Below, in pieces: positions 6,264 through 7,107 of a DNA stretch of 7,107 bases (the stretch's first letter is position 1; each line of letters starts with the position of its first letter). The notes under the pieces are model-generated. The model saw nothing but the letters and a program-made list of their open reading frames with translations, had not been told where the DNA came from and ran no database searches. The position numbers and the translations under genes are program-made. Source of the DNA: Hylemonella sp. UBA6679 (GTDB lineage Bacteria; Pseudomonadota; Gammaproteobacteria; Burkholderiales; Burkholderiaceae_C). The stretch lies in the NCBI GenBank assembly GCA_002454975.1, contig DKJZ01000094.1:1-7107 (forward strand), written 5' to 3'.

Positions 6264-7107
6264 TCAAGCAACTTCTTTGACTTGCCCCAGGCTACGCAGC
6301 ACATCGCGCACCATCTGAGCACGGGCTTTGGGGTCGGGCAGCTCGCGCTCGATGCGCAGCTTCTCGTTGCCCGCCAATTTGATGTGCTTGTTCTTCTGGA
6401 TCAGGGCAATCACGCTCATCGCATCAATCGGTGCGTCTTTGCGGAAGGTGATGGTGATGAGGTGGGGCGCAGCGTCCACCTTCACCACGCCGTAGGGCTT
6501 GGCGATCACGCGCAGGCGGTGCACATCAATCAGGTTACGGGTCTGGTCGGGCAGCTTGCCGAAACGGTCCACAATTTCTTCCATCAGTGCGTCGATCTGG
6601 TCGGTGTTTTTCGCGGTGGCCAGCTTTTTGTAAAAGCTCAGGCGCATGTGCACATCGCCGCAGTAGTCGTTGGGCAGCAGGGCGGGGGCGTGCAGGTTGA
6701 TGTCGGTGGTCACGTTGAGCGGGCTGAGCAAATCGGGCTCTTTGCCTTCTTTGAGGCTGCGCACCGCTTCACTGAGCATCTCGTTGTAAAGCTGAAAACC
6801 CACCTCGAGCATGTTGCCGCTTTGGTTTTCGCCCAGCACCTCGCCCGCGCCGCGGATTTCCAGGTCGTGCATGGCCAAATAGAAGCCCGAGCCCAGCTCT
6901 TCCATTTGCTGAATGGCCTCCAGGCGCTGCGCAGCTTGTTTGGTCAGGCCCTCCAGGTCGGGCACCATCAGGTATGCATAAGCTTGGTGGTGGCTGCGGC
7001 CCACTCGGCCGCGCAATTGGTGCAGCTGCGCCAGGCCGAACTTGTCGGCGCGGCTCATCACAATCGTGTTGGCGCTGGGCACGTCAATGCCGGTCTCGAT
7101 GATGGTG
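6264..7107 (-). CDS. mfd: Transcription-repair coupling factor Mfd, C-terminal part (5' end outside window)
   Basis: Mfd is a DNA translocase that removes RNA polymerase stalled at lesions and recruits UvrA for nucleotide excision repair. About 280 residues of a protein of roughly 1,150 are visible. The frame enters from the window edge, and the first codons read TIIETGIDVPSANT. The GTG at 7082-7080, which could be taken for a start, is the internal Val of this segment. RADKFGLAQLHQLRGRVGR contains superfamily 2 helicase motif VI with its arginine fingers. The TRG (translocation in RecG) region follows, including HDLEIRGAGEVLGENQSG. The rest matches the C-terminal regulatory domain (LLPNDY, RLSFYKKLA, DRFGKLPDQTR). 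It stops with TGA at 6266-6264, and serB follows 40 bases later. No disruption is seen. Confidence 0.97.
   Translation of the reverse strand, partial: TIIETGIDVPSANTIVMSRADKFGLAQLHQLRGRVGRSHHQAYAYLMVPDLEGLTKQAAQRLEAIQQMEELGSGFYLAMHDLEIRGAGEVLGENQSGNMLEVGFQLYNEMLSEAVRSLKEGKEPDLLSPLNVTTDINLHAPALLPNDYCGDVHMRLSFYKKLATAKNTDQIDALMEEIVDRFGKLPDQTRNLIDVHRLRVIAKPYGVVKVDAAPHLITITFRKDAPIDAMSVIALIQKNKHIKLAGNEKLRIERELPDPKARAQMVRDVLRSLGQVKEVA

Noticed and set aside
7080..7082. GTG as a start codon of a 272-residue protein
   Set aside because: The upstream codons to the window edge read TIIETGID, conserved helicase sequence of Mfd, so this GTG is an internal Val codon.

Overview
The window looks like an ordinary stretch of chromosome from a betaproteobacterium of the order Burkholderiales, probably family Comamonadaceae (Rhodoferax, Polaromonas, Limnohabitans or Hydrogenophaga type). 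The evidence is high GC with strong G/C preference at third codon positions, protein sequences of the Burkholderiales type, and the order purA followed by a phosphoribosyltransferase. The exact genus cannot be named from this window alone. There are nine protein genes, two of them cut by the window edges. I see no RNA gene, insertion sequence, prophage or CRISPR array. Only about 140 bases are non-coding, so no gap reaches 300 bases.

Layout: (1) 1-2294, plus strand: the 3' third of purA (AMP synthesis), a small purine-type phosphoribosyltransferase, and a PLP-dependent cystathionine beta-lyase (methionine synthesis). (2) 2291-4062, minus strand: tesA (periplasmic SGNH esterase/lysophospholipase) followed by mnmH/selU (tRNA 2-selenouridine synthase), joined by an ATGA overlap. 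(3) 4061-5504, plus strand: a YbbA/LolD-type ABC ATPase and rlmB (23S rRNA Gm2251 methyltransferase), 10 bases apart. (4) 5507-7107, minus strand: the 3' end of mfd (transcription-repair coupling) followed by serB (phosphoserine phosphatase).

The genes serve separate housekeeping tasks: purine nucleotides, methionine, serine, tRNA and rRNA modification, DNA repair and envelope maintenance. I found no sign of a dedicated defence, secretion or biosynthetic system. The tightly packed junctions stand out. metC and mnmH converge with their stop codons overlapping inside a perfect 12-base palindrome. tesA and the ABC ATPase diverge with overlapping start codons. rlmB and serB converge with 2 bases between stops.

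The most notable sequence detail is an apparent in-frame insertion of roughly 25 codons in the cystathionine beta-lyase. It carries a perfect 8-base inverted repeat and unusual codons, and looks like a small palindromic repeat domesticated inside a protein. Lesser points are an ABC ATPase with no permease beside it, a tandem 12-base duplication in mnmH, and a possible leaderless start for rlmB.
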